64,000 nucleotides of DNA from Zea mays (Eukaryota > Streptophyta > Magnoliopsida > Poales > Poaceae): NCBI RefSeq assembly GCF_902167145.1, contig NC_050098.1, positions 80,888,207 through 80,952,206 on the forward strand, given 5' to 3'. The notes beneath the pieces are model-generated. The model was not told the origin of the DNA. It saw only the letters and a program-made list of their open reading frames with translations, and searched no databases. The position numbers and the translations under genes were made by a program. Shown here in pieces: positions 44,630 through 55,881 of this stretch (position 1 is the first letter of the stretch; each line of letters opens with the position of its first letter).

Positions 44630-47600
44630 TGTGACACCCCAGTGTCACTCAGGGTTTTTCTCAAATGCCAAACCAAGAACCATCATTTTATGTGAACCAA
44701 AGTAAGCATGAACAACAAAACAAATTAAGTGAGAAAGAATTCACCAAGTATATACTTAAAAGTGTCATGATCAAAACCATTGAGACTTTTGAAAGATAAG
44801 AATGTGCAACCCTAATTCAAAACCCTAAGTAAACCCCATGAACAAAATTCAAGAAGATGTGAAAAGGGAATGAAAAGTTTAAAATTTTGAGTTGAGCCAA
44901 TTATATAAGTTAAAGTATATTTGTTAAGCAACAAGAAAGATTAAGAAGGCTTAGCCCAAATAACTCAAATAAATCCCCAAATCAGCCCTTAATCAATGAA
45001 CCCTTAGAGAAATTCAGATTTCTGAATTTCTGAATTTCAGACCTCTTCTCAAAGATCATCTGTGTTCTCTGCTTTTCCAAACTCGAAGCCAGAAGATCCA
45101 AATATCAAAGTCGTGCCAAATTACCTTGAACACATTCTGGGAAAGTTTGAACTCAAACCAAATCCATTTGACACGGTTTTGGCGCAGCTCAACCTCGGGA
45201 CCAGGCATTCTGACACTGGCACCTTGGTGACGCTACAACTCCCTGTCCCTAGCCTAAAACCGCACGTTGTCCATACACAAAAGACAAAGCTTGGTCTGGT
45301 GAACAAATCCCTTGCAGTGATCTTGCCCAAATTCGCGAATATTTGCTCCCAATCGGCGCTTGAACAGGGGCAGAGGCAACGGGAACACGTGTTCGACCGC
45401 GGCTGACACCCCTGGTTCACGCCCGTTCGCGCACCGCGCCTTCCCCGTGCACGCCCGCGCGCACTCGCCGGTCCACGACCGCCCGTGCACCGCGCCGCGC
45501 CTATAAAGCCTTCCCAAGCGCGCCCCACTTCGCCCCGCACTCACCCTCACCGGCCAGCCACTTCCCCTTAGCTCCGGCGAGCTTAATTCCGCCCGCCATT
45601 GCCGCCAGAGCTTCGGCCACCGTGGCCAGCCTACCCCAGCCATCTTCCGGGCAAGCCAGTGCTTCGGCTAGCTCCGCCAGTAGCCCGTGAAGCTTGCCAA
45701 GCCCTCGGACCCGACCGGACTTCACCGGAGGCCCGAGATCAACCTCACCGGACTTTGGTCTTACACCGCCGCGCGTGGACCGAGCTATCCAGTGAGTTTC
45801 CGCCCAATTCCTTTCGCTCATGTCTTCTCTGGCATCCCGTGGACCTCCCTGACCTATTTAATTGAACTACCTCGCCGTGACCAGGCCGGTCTCCTCACCG
45901 CCGACGAGCATCCCCGCCTGCGCGCGTGGACCGACCGACTCCGGCCATCTCCTACGGCGTTCCGCACACCGTTGTGATCCCCGCGACCTCCCCTTCATCC
46001 TCGACCACTTCACCGGAACAGTCTCGCCGCCGGTAAGCCCCTCCGACCTTTTCTTCGCCGCGGCTACTGTTTAAGGTAGAAGAAGGACCTCGGGTTAGGT
46101 TCTGTAGAACCCGAGGGGTTTTCTGTAATGTCAGCGACTCATGTGAATAGTAACCTAAGGACTGATTCGCGAGGAAAACTTAGAAAACCGCCAGGGACCC
46201 CAGTGCAAAGTGGATTTCCATTAATCAATTCTGTTATTCTTTTTAAAATGACCAGAGAACTTAGAAAATCCATAACTTGATGAAATCTTAATAAAAAGTT
46301 GTCAAACCAATTTTGCTAGCTCTGGAATATTGTAATCTGTCATTTAAAAATAGTGAACCCTATGCTTTCTGTTCTAAATTATAGAGTTTAAAATTAAAAA
46401 CAGAAACCCCCTAAACCTTGTTTAATTAAGGAAAATTAGTTTTTCTTTTGTGCTGAGCTTAAGAAAATTTGTAGATGTTTATACCTTGTTTAGACACTGT
46501 TTAAAAATAGTGGGAACCCCAGCATTGGAAAATATGATGTAGTTATTCATTTAAAGCTATTTTGTCCAAAACTTAGAGAAAATCAGAAAGGCCTTAGAAA
46601 TTAATGAACAGTGATTAATAATATTTTTCCTAGTTTACTTATGCAACAGAGAACCTAGGAAAAATGCAGAGACCATTAATTTGGACCAGTTTTTAATTAA
46701 GATGCTTTAATTAGCCTTATATAGACTGAAAATCAATTATTAGAATTGCAAAACTATAACCAAAGTGATTAATAAAAATCCAGTGAACTTATAACCACCA
46801 GAGCCCCACTACAAAAATACAGAGCACCCCAGCCCAACTCTTTAAAGAAGGAAATTAAATGCAAAGTGATAATAAGGCATTTTCCAAATAAATCATGAAC
46901 AACCCCTATTGATGTGATAATGGGCAACCAAAAATTAGCTAAGTCCCTGAGGAGACAATCCACCAGAGAAAAATGCAAACCCATGAAGAAGTAGTAAACT
47001 CATACCTTTTGCTAGTGATTAAAGAGAAAGACCACTTAATTCAAATAATGCAAACCACCCCTTCCCTTAAGCAAAAAGAAGCCAAACTTCAGAATGATTG
47101 CTCTTGCACAAAATAATAACCAAGAAAAATAAGAACTCTGTTGTTTGATGTTTTTCAAATATAGTGGTAGTAGAAAGCACCTATTTGGCTAGAAACTTGA
47201 GAAAACCATAAGAAAATAATTAAAAGGTATTAATGGCTAAAAATTTGTATCAAGTCATGTTATGACACCTAAAAGTCAGCAAAAATGAGTTTTAAAGAAT
47301 TACCCACTGTTAAATAATAGTTGTAGTTCAAAGCACCCCCTTCTGCCCTAAAATTTGGTAATTTTGTCCAGAGAAAACCATTCACCTTCTGACCCCCAAA
47401 TTTTGTGACAGAGAATCATACACCAGTAACAAGCCACTGTAATTTTTGCAGAATTTTTGGAATTTTATAAAAGCAACTTGTAGTTCAAACCTACTCCAAA
47501 ACATTAAAAGAATAAAAGGAAGGAATGAACCTCATCCCAATGAGTCTAACTTGAGAACTTACCAATTCTCCCTAAGACTTAAAAATAATTCAGTGGAACC

Positions 47601-49312
47601 CCAAAAAAAATAAACCTACCACTTACCTTAGCTAAGTTTAACCCAATTTACCAAGTATACCACCCAAGGGTTTTACATAAGTAAAGTTAACTTGTTTAAA
47701 CTCAAAAGATCATACCCCTTTAAAGTTGTAATTTCTAAAAGCACATATCATATCATGCATATATCTTACGCATTGCATTCATTAGATTGTAATCTTGCCG
47801 ACGGAGAGTACGTGCTCATCCCCGAGCAAGGACCTGTCCAAGAGGAGGACCAGGAGCAGGCTTCAGAGGCTGCTATTGAGGATCTCCCCGCAGCCCCAGC
47901 AATTGAAGGCAAGCCCCGGTCTTATGCATAACCATGTTATTATATGCTACTTTACTACACTTAATGCTTGTAGGATTGCAGTGTGCACTTAAGTGTAGGA
48001 GTTGCTTGAAACCTCTAGTTGCATGAACTTAGGATTCCTTTTTGAGATGAATACTAGTATGCTAGGTCGAGTAGCTGCTTGCTAATCAGGATCTCGGTAG
48101 AAGTCGAGTGATTTTTCTAGCACTCGCGCGAGGTCAGGAATTGATTGTATTCATCTTGATAATGGTATTTATGTTGGTCTATGGACTTGGATCTAGGGAG
48201 GATGCCTTGTCCACGAGACGGGAAAAATGAATTAAGGATTAATGTGTGGATACCTGAGTCAAGCTTTTGAACGTACTAAGCACATGCCGGGAAAAATGGT
48301 AACCGGTAAACCTAGTACCTGAGTGAAGCCGGGCGCGGACTTTATCCCTCATGCGACCTGAGACTGGGTCTCCCATGCTAGCTATGGTGGGTACAAGTGC
48401 GGTCACTGCACGGCGGCAGCCGGGGTCAGTGGAGCATTGTATGCCAAGGCGGTGAGGCCTGGACGCGAACGGGGAATCGATGGGGACGATTGTCATGTGT
48501 GGGGTCGGAGTACCCTGACATGCCGTGTGTTTAGGTTTACCTTGCAAGGTTTTAAAAACTCGATTCGAATTGTCTGCTTCTCGCAGCTAATGAGACTGCT
48601 TGATTCCTTGTACTGCATCGAGTAAGAAGTGAAATGTGGTTATATGAGATAACTTGTTGATTGAACTAATTGATTGTTACCATGTATGCTTAGAAGGAGC
48701 AAATCTAGCTAAGTTAATGATGGCAGAATTTGAAAAGCTAAAATTGACTTTAGAAACAGCTAGTGCTTTTGACAAACCAAACCCCTCAGCCAAACAGCTG
48801 CATAGTCTAGAGGTAGAGGAGTAGACTCCTCACACCGGTTAAGTCTAGCTGAGTATTAGTATACTCAGCCTTGCTTGTGGCACAATTTTTGCAGGTACCA
48901 TGCAGGAATTGGTTGATGGTGTGACTTGGCCTACCACCCTGCCACCGGGTTGGACGGTCGAGTGGGATGTTGCTCCGGCAGGAGAGGAGCATGAGGAGTA
49001 GTGGGCTAGGCCTTGCCCATTTCCTCAATACCGACGACATCGATTATCCGCTGCACTTTAATTTATGAACTTTATTTGCTACTCAAAAACTCCGATTTAT
49101 GTAATAACTCCGTACTTAATTTGAGGTTTCCTGTTTTATTGTATTTCTTCTGTGACTCACCTTCGAGTGAGATTGTGGGATTTGATCCTGGTTAAGTGGC
49201 TTCATCAGACTAGATCTGAGGGACTGACGGGTTATTCCGATTTAAGTGTGTTACGGCCCCTAAGGCGTGACTTAGGCACTTAAGCTGGAATAATTCGGGC
49301 GGTTCTGCCACA
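44630..49312 (+). repeat. 3' LTR of T
   Basis: 4683 bp, same length as the 5' LTR, with about 20 base differences by eye (for example 45266, 45341, 48164, 48373). TSD GAGCC follows at 49313-49317. Confidence 0.95.
47755..49001 (+). CDS. LTR micro-gene in 3' LTR of T (two exons)
   Basis: Exons 47755-47908 and 48895-49001, with the same GC donor, acceptor and 107 nt terminal exon as in the 5' LTR. I see no differences from the 5' copy within the exons, while the intron and leader have several. With so few changes overall this alone is weak evidence of selection. Confidence 0.55.
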
Positions 49313-49317
49313 GAGCC

Positions 49318-49742
49318 GAGTCACGGGATTCACACCGTTCTTCCGGGTCTATGGGGCCAAAGCTGTCTTACCCACCGACCTAGAGTATGGTTCCCCGAGG
49401 CTGCAGGCATATAGCGAACGCAACAACCAAGTCAGCCATGAAGATTCACTTGACCAGCTGGAGGAAGCTCCGGACGTAGCACTCCTTCATTCGACAAAAT
49501 ACCAACAGTCCCTTCGGCGCTACCACGAAAGGCTTGTCCGACCAAGAGGGTTCCAAGAAGGCGACCTGGTGCTTCAGTTACGACAAGACAACCGAGGGCA
49601 CCACAAGCTCACTCCCCCTTGGGAAGGACCCTTCATCATGGCCAAGGTGCTGAATCCAGGAACATACAAGCTCAGTAACAAAGAAGGATAAGTCAACGAC
49701 AACACGTGGAATATAGAACAACTATGTTGCTTTTATCCTTAG
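49318..49742 (+). pseudogene. D integrase C-terminal part
   Basis: After T and its GAGCC duplicate the frame resumes with SRVTGFTPFFRVYGAKAV, continuing the ..WSLRTTL of 33754 exactly in frame. It runs through YHERLVRPRGFQEGDLVL, PPWEGPFIMAKVLNPGTYKL and one stop (KEG*), and ends WNIEQLCCFYP*. The ending is typical of Tat-lineage maize elements. It is the zinc-free C-terminal DNA-binding part of integrase. Confidence 0.85.
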
Positions 49743-50206
49743 GCATACATGCCCATTTGTACTATGTTCTCTATATTCAATAAAGAATAGCTCTCAAGAG
49801 AGGCTCGGCCTTGCTTTCAAAATCGAGCCTCCCTCGGGGCCAGGAGGTGGAACCCCTCCTCTGTGTTGTCTTGTTTCCTCACAGTTTTGAAAAACGAACA
49901 CATTTCATAGCCTCGCCCTAGTTGTAACGCGAAAACCCTTAGGAACAGAGAACATCCCAACTAAGGAAAAATAGTCGAGCCGCAGGAACACCTAAGCCTC
50001 AGGGATATGGTTTCCTCACTCACTATTCCCTCCCCAAAGGGTAACTCACGTTCCGATGGGGACACCGTAGTAGGACTAAAGCAACAGGCACAAAACAGCG
50101 GAAAAAAACCACACAACAAATCACAAAAAGTTGACATGCAGTGTCAACTGAGTTCTTAGCATGTATTACAAAAATTCAAAAATTCCCTGTAGGGCGATGA
50201 CCAGGT
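49743..50206 (+). other. D region between pol and antisense frames
   Basis: It contains AATAAAGAATAGC (about 49780), which could act as a polyadenylation signal for the sense transcript, and GC-rich noncoding sequence. No gene is seen. Confidence 0.5.
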
Positions 50207-51068
50207 TCACGCAGTCGGAGGAGGTCCGGCAGGGGATGCGGCAGCGGTTGGTGACAGGGGAGGAGGAACCACCTCGACCTTGAAGCGGCGGGCCAGCGAA
50301 GTCCCCGGTCCCTTGACTACGTCGTTCAGCCTCCGCATCTCGGCGGTGGCAAGCTTGGGCTCGTTAGGGAGTACGTAGCCATCAAACACCCGCTTGAGAT
50401 TGATCTCGTAGTGCGAGGCAACCATGGCCAGGGCTCGCTTCACCCCGAGGTGGACGGCGTCGTGGAGCTCACCTCGTACATAGCCACTCAGGGCTTGCAT
50501 ACGGGGCCACGGGGGTCCACTCCGAGGGACGTCCACCATGTCAAGGTCCCGTAACAGGTCTGCCACCGCGTCGGACAACTCCCTCAACTCGCTCCCCTTC
50601 TACTCCACGGTTTGGGATAGGGTCAGAGAGGCCTAGGCTGCAGCCTCTAGATCCTTCTCAAAGCCTAGAAAGTGGATGAGGGCGTCAAGCCATGGCTAAG
50701 AAAAAAGACCGAACCCAAAAAGTGAAACGAGGCTTTGATGAAATACCTCCTATCCGGGCCTTCAGAGCCCGGCCCTCGGACGGTTCGTCGTCCAGGGACT
50801 TGGAGAGGGAGTCAGCACGGAGGGAAGCATCGTCCCACTCTACAGTCACCACCTGAAGGCTCTCCTTTACCTGCCATAGTTCCTCCTCATGACGGTCCAC
50901 CTCTACCTTTAGGCCGTGGACTTTGTACCTCAGCCGACGGACCTCCTCGCGTTCGCCCTCACCCTCTTTTTTCAGCCCCTCACACCGGGACGTCAGGCCC
51001 ACCACTTTGATGCTCCTCCGTGCCAGCTGCTCGTTGGACCGAAGCAGAGCGGCTCGATGGCGCTGCAT
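50207..51068 (-). pseudogene. D antisense coiled-coil gene, 3' part
   Basis: Two minus-strand frames (51068-50685 and 50587-50207) read in order. The first is a charged coiled coil (EEVRRLRYKVHGLKVEVDRHEEEL..). The second is LRDLDMVDVPRSGPPWPRMQALSGYVRG..ASHYEINLKRVFDGYVLP.., a phrase I recognise as common in predicted plant proteins of the 'putative gypsy type transposon' group. They probably form one interrupted or spliced gene running opposite to pol, as in C. The N-terminal part lies beyond sirevirus B, which cuts in at 51079. Confidence 0.6.
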
Positions 51069-51078
51069 CGTGGCCTAG

Positions 51079-52276
51079 TGAGAGCACCTAGAGGGGGGTG
51101 AATAGGTGATCCTGTAAAACTTAAAACTTAAGCCACAAAACTTGGTTAAGTGTTAGCACAATAATCACCAAGTGGCTAGAGAGGAGTCTCAACAAAACAC
51201 AACCACAAAGATATCAATCACAGAGATGGCACAGTGGTTTATCCCGTGGTTCGGCCAAGACCAACGCTTGCCTACTCCACGTTGTGGCGTCCCAACGGAC
51301 GAGGGTTGCAATCAATCCCTCTCAAGCGGTCCAAAGACCCACTTGAATACCACGGTGTTTTGCTTTGCATTTCTTAATCTCGTTTGCGAGGAATCTCCAC
51401 AACTTGGAGTCTCTCGCCCTTACAAAGATGTTCACAAAGAAGCACGGAGCAAGGGAGGGATTAGCAACTCACACAAGACACAAAGATCACAGCAAATACG
51501 CACACACAAGACCCAGACTTGAGCTCAAGAGACTAGCACACTAGAATGGAGCTCAAATCACTAGAATGTCGAACAAGTGCGCAAGATTGGAGTGTGAGTG
51601 ATCAAGAGTGCTCTAGGAATGCTTGGTATTCTCCTCCATGCGCCTAGGGGTCCCTTTTATAGCCCCAAGGCAGCTAGGAGCCGTTGAGAGCAATCTAGGA
51701 AGGCAATTCTTGCCTTCTGTCGCGTGGCGCACCGGACAGTCCGGTGCACACCGGACACTGTCCGGTGCCCGATTTCTTTCCTTAACTGGCACAGCCGACC
51801 GTTGGCAGCCAGAGAGCCGTTGGCGCACCGGACATGTCCGGTGCACACCGGATAGTCCGGTGCCCCCTTCTAGCCGTTGGCTTGGCCACGTGTCCCGCGC
51901 AGATCGCGCGGCCGACCGTTGGCTCACCGGACAGTCCGGTGCACACCAGACAGTCCGGTGAATTATAGCCGTACGTCGCCGGTGAATTCCCGAGAGCGGC
52001 CACTTTGCTCGAACCAGCCTGGCGCACCGGACACTGTCCGGTGCTCCCAGACTGAGCAGATTCTTGGCTGCTCGAGCCAAGACATTTTCAATTGGATTTT
52101 TCCTGTTTCCAGCACTTAGACACAATACATTAGTCCATAAAACAATGTACTAAGTCTGAGAAACATACCTTTATCCTTGGTTTGTACTTTGTCCTCCATT
52201 TTACATTTAAGCACTTGTGTTAGACACTAAATCACCAAAATACTTAGAAATGGCCCAAGGGCACATTTCCCTTTCA
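51079..52276 (-). repeat. 3' LTR of sirevirus B
   Basis: 1198 bp. On the minus strand it starts TGAAAGGGAAATGTGCCC at 52276 and ends CACCCCCCTCTAGGTGCTCTCA at 51079. The TATA box is in the complement of 51655-51662. Four paired palindromes ACCGGACAGTCCGGT lie at about 51728-51765, 51824-51862, 51925-51960 and 52022-52042, just upstream of it. Confidence 0.9.
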
Positions 52277-53064
52277 ATCTCCCCCTTTTTGGTGATTTAT
52301 GCCAACACAATATAAAGCAAGTAGGACAAATACAAAATCAATTCAAATAAGAACTCAAGTTGTTTTGATTCAATTTTGACATATATGGATCACCCTTTGC
52401 CACCACTTGGTTTGTTTTTTGCAAATCAAACTCAAATTTCTATCTCTAAGTCAAACACACATGTTAAGACATAAAGAGAGTCATTCCAAGAGAAATTGAT
52501 TCAAGATGTCAAAAAAACTCCCCTTTTTCCCATAATCAACACTTCTCCCCACAAGAAGCCAACTTTTGACAAGAGAGACAAAAAGAGTTTTGACAAACCA
52601 AAAGCTCTATTCTACTATTTTCAAAATCTCTCAAGTGGTAGCTGATCCATTTATCGCTTTGGCCTTTATTTTCTCCCCCTTTGGCATCAAGCACCAAAAT
52701 GGGATTAATCTTGGCCCTAGAACCCCATTGCCTCACCAAAATCTTCAATAAGAATACAAAGGCAATAAGAGTGCATGAGATGAACTTGGAATAAGTTACC
52801 CTCTCATCGGAGTGCAGTGGAAGTCTTTCATGGTCCAAGTCCACCTTTTCCCTTTCAAACCTCCTTTGGGACTTAAAACAAGCAAACTCAAGCACATGGT
52901 TAGTCTCAAAGGGTCAAGTTGTAGCACAGCTCCCCCTAAATATGTGCATCACTTGCAAAAAGGACTTGTGAGGTCCGGGGAGTTTGTACAACTTGAGCAC
53001 CATAAGTAAGCAACAAAATGCATAAGGAACATGATCAAAGGCATAAATACATGTATGCTATAAA
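52277..53064 (-). other. 3' noncoding tail of B with multiple purine tracts
   Basis: On the minus strand there are repeated purine tracts: AAAAAGGGGGAGATT directly before the LTR (52277-52291), GGGAAAAAGGGGAG (about 52520), TGCCAAAGGGGGAGA (about 52671-52685, identical to A at 8246) and TAGGGGGAGC (about 52929). No coding frame. Confidence 0.75.
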
Positions 53065-55160
53065 TCAATCCAGGTTCCGCGAATCTAAGACATTTAGCTC
53101 ACTACGCAACCTGCAAAAGGTCTTCTCATCTAGAGGCTTGGTAAAGATATCGGCTAGCTAGTTCTCGGTGCTAACATGAAACACTTCGATATCTCCCTTT
53201 TGCTGGTGGTCTCTCAAAAAGTGATGCCGGATGTCTATGTGCTTTGTGCGGCTGTGCTCAACAGGATTTTCCGCCATGCGGATGGCACTCTCATTATCAC
53301 ATAGGAGTGGGACTTTGCTCAGATTGTAGCCAAAGTCCCTGAGGGTTTGCCTCATCCAAAGTAGTTGCGCGCAACACTGTCCTGCGGCAACGTACTCGGC
53401 CTCAGCGGTGGATAGGGCAACGGAGGTTTGTTTCTTAGAATTCCATGACACCAGGGACCTTCCTAAGAATTGGCACGTCCCCGATGTACTCTTCCTATCG
53501 ACCTTACATCCAACATAGTCGGAATCTAAATATCCAATTAAGTCAAAGGTAGACCCCTTTGGATACCAGATCCCGAAGCAAGGCGTAGCAACTAAATATC
53601 TAAGGATTTGCTTCACTGCCACTAAGTGACACTCCTTAGGATCGGATTGAAATCTAGCACACATGCATACGCTAAGCATAATATCCGGTCTACTAGCACA
53701 TAAGTAAAGTAGCGACCCTATCATTGACCGGTATGCCTTTTGATCAACGGACTTACCTCCTTTGTTGAGATCAGTGTGTCCGTCGGTCCCCATCGGAGTC
53801 TTTGCGGGCTTGGCATCCTTCATCCCAAACCGCTTCAGCAAGTCTTGCGTGTACTTCGTTTGAGAGATGAAGGTGCCATCCTTGAGTTGCTTCACTTGGA
53901 ACCCAAGGAAGTAGTTCAACTCGCCCATCATTGACATCTCGAATTTCTGCGTCATCACCCTTCTAAACTCTTCACAAGACATTTTATTAGTAGAACCAAA
54001 TATTATGTCATCGACATAAATTTGGCACACAAACAATTAAGAAATTAAGAAATCTCTAAGGCATTCATACCATGCTCTTGGGGCTTGCTTAAGTCCATAG
54101 AGCGCCTTAGAGAGCTTACACACGTGGTCGGGGTACCGTTCATCCTCGAAGCCAGGGGGTTGCTCCACGTACACCTCCTCCTTGATTGGCCCGTTGAGGA
54201 AAGCGCTCTTCACATCCATTTGGAACAACCTGAAAGAATGGTGAGCGGCATATGCTAGCAAAATACAAATGGACTCTAGCAAAAGTCTCCTCAAAGTCCA
54301 AACCTGCGACTTGGGCATAACCTTTTGCCACAAGTCGAGCCTTGTTCCTCGTCACCATCCCGTGTTCGTCCTGTTTGTTGCGGAACACCCACTTGGTTCC
54401 CACAACGTTTTGCTTGGGACGAGGCACCAGTGTCCAAACTTCATTGCGCTTGAAGTTGTTGAGCTCCTCTTGCATGGCCAACACCCAGTCCGGATCTAGC
54501 AAGGCCTCTTCTACCCTGAAAGGCTCAATAGAAGAGACAAAGGAGTAATGCTCACAAAAATTAACTAATCAAGATTGAGTAGTTACTCCCTTGCTAATAT
54601 CACCCAGAATTTGGTCGACGGGATGATCCCTTTGAATCATCGCTCGAACTTGGGTTGGAGGTGCCGGTTGCGCTTCTTCCTCCATCACATGATCATCTTG
54701 TGCTCCCCCTTGATCACACGCCTCTTGTTGATGAACCTGATCATCATCTTGAATTGAGGGGTGCACCATAGTTGAGGAAGAAGGTTGATCTTGCTGCTTT
54801 TGTTCCTGTGGCCGCACATCTCCAATCGCCATGGTGCGTATTGCGGCCGTCGGAATATCTTCTTCATCTACATCATCACAATCAACAACTTGCTCTCTTG
54901 GAGAGCCATTAGTCTCATCAAATACAAAGTCACTAGAGACTTCAACCAAACCTGATGATTTGTTGAAGACTCTATACGCCTTTGTATTTGAATCATAACC
55001 TAACAAAAACCCTTCTACAGCTTTGGGAGCAAACTTAGAATTTCTACCCTTCTTCACTAGAATGTAACATTTGCTCCTAAATACACGAAAGTACGATACA
55101 TTGGGTTTGTTACCGGTTAGCAGCTCATACGACGTCTTCTTGAGGAGGCGATGAAGGTAG
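53065..55160 (-). pseudogene. B pol, integrase end to RNase H, broken
   Basis: Read from 55160 down: VYLHRLLKKTSYELLTG (integrase end), acidic linker, TGA stop at 54566-54568 where the relatives have CGA, RT start [23 protein letters not shown] deletion of about 14 bases after FEETF (near 54285) shifts the frame; it resumes at [16 protein letters not shown] second deletion after RDFLI (near 54035) removes about 20 codons before [15 protein letters not shown]. RNase H is otherwise complete (SDYVGCKVDRKSTSGT) with a TAG for CAG at 53155-53157, ending SRNLD at 53065. The YVDD motif survives, but the enzyme cannot. Confidence 0.88.
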
Positions 55161-55165
55161 ACCCT

Positions 55166-55807
55166 TGTTGGGGACCTTCGGCATCCGAAGGTCCTCAAAA
55201 ACAGGATTTAACAGTATTTCTGGAGTATAATGTGTGAACAGGTATCTTCGGACTCAGTTCGGCATCACAGCAGACCAGAATAATACGAAGGTCGGTACAG
55301 CGCCGAAGGTGTAAGCAGGAAAGCTTCGGCGTGACAGCAGAAAGTGGAACCGACTTAAAGATGAAAAGGCTATTTAGACCTCAACAGATTACTATAGAAT
55401 TATTATCAACTGTAAAGGGCATGAATGTAATTTTGTATGGGTTGTGTCCCGCGCCTATAAATAGGTGAACAGTACTCTCGTACTGTTCACGCTGACTTGG
55501 CATTCGCTTTTTGCGTCACGCTTGTACTATCATTTCCTTCCAGTTGAAGGTACACTTGTAATTCAACGATACTCCTGTTTATGCTTAATAATAATGCATA
55601 ATTGCGCATGTTGTCATTTATATTTCTTACATTTCATCCTTCGTCATTATATAATGAATCTATGAAGGTATCCCCTTCATGACCTTCGTCCGCAAACTAT
55701 TATACCCTAAGGGAAATAATGTTTCGAAGGACGAAGGACTTTAACAATTAACATCTTCTGTGTTGCCTTGTTCTTAACCCATAGCATTTGAGAACAAGTC
55801 CCCAACA
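55166..55807 (+). repeat. 5' LTR of C
   Basis: TGTTGGGG..CCCCAACA ends give an 8-base terminal inverted repeat. A second inverted repeat GACCTTCGG-CAT-CCGAAGGTC lies at 55174-55194. TATAAATA at 55456-55463. Confidence 0.95.
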
Positions 55808-55826
55808 TTGGCGCCCACCTCCGGTG
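55808..55826 (+). other. Primer binding region, C
   Basis: TTGGCGCCCACCTCCGGTG directly follows the LTR. TGGCGCC starts are usual for Tat-lineage elements and differ from the initiator-Met site used by the others here. I do not assign the tRNA. Confidence 0.6.
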
Positions 55827-55881
55827 AACTCACTTCCACTCTAAGTTTTTTGAACACCTTCGGCGATCATAAACCTTCGTT

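Larger units (their letters stand above)
33755..49312 (+). mobile_element. T: Tekay/Del-lineage chromovirus, nearly intact
   Basis: Two LTRs of identical length (4683 bp) start TGTGACACCCC and end TCTGCCACA. The target duplication is GAGCC (33750-33754, 49313-49317). Primer site, pre-gag frame, one uninterrupted gag-pol frame with chromodomain, and purine tract are all present. I count roughly 20 single-base differences between the LTRs and no net length change, so the insertion is recent. It sits inside D's integrase. Confidence 0.95.
15961..51078 (+). mobile_element. D: old Tat-lineage gypsy element (Cinful/Zeon-like), host of M, X and T
   Basis: Collinear pieces of one element appear at 15961-16191 (gag), 30004-33754 (gag end, protease, reverse transcriptase, two RNase H regions, integrase core), 49318-49742 (integrase end, closing WNIEQL..FYP) and 49743-51078 (3' region with antisense coiled-coil frames). 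The order and the closing motif match the Tat-lineage gypsy elements of maize. At least eight in-frame stops lie in pol. The 5' LTR and 5' gag are missing (deleted left of 15961), and the 3' end is cut by sirevirus B at 51079. Confidence 0.8.

Noticed and set aside
51172..51522. 116-residue plus-strand frame in the B LTR
   Set aside because: It lies in the transcribed-end part of a minus-strand LTR and has no match in LTR A in the same frame.
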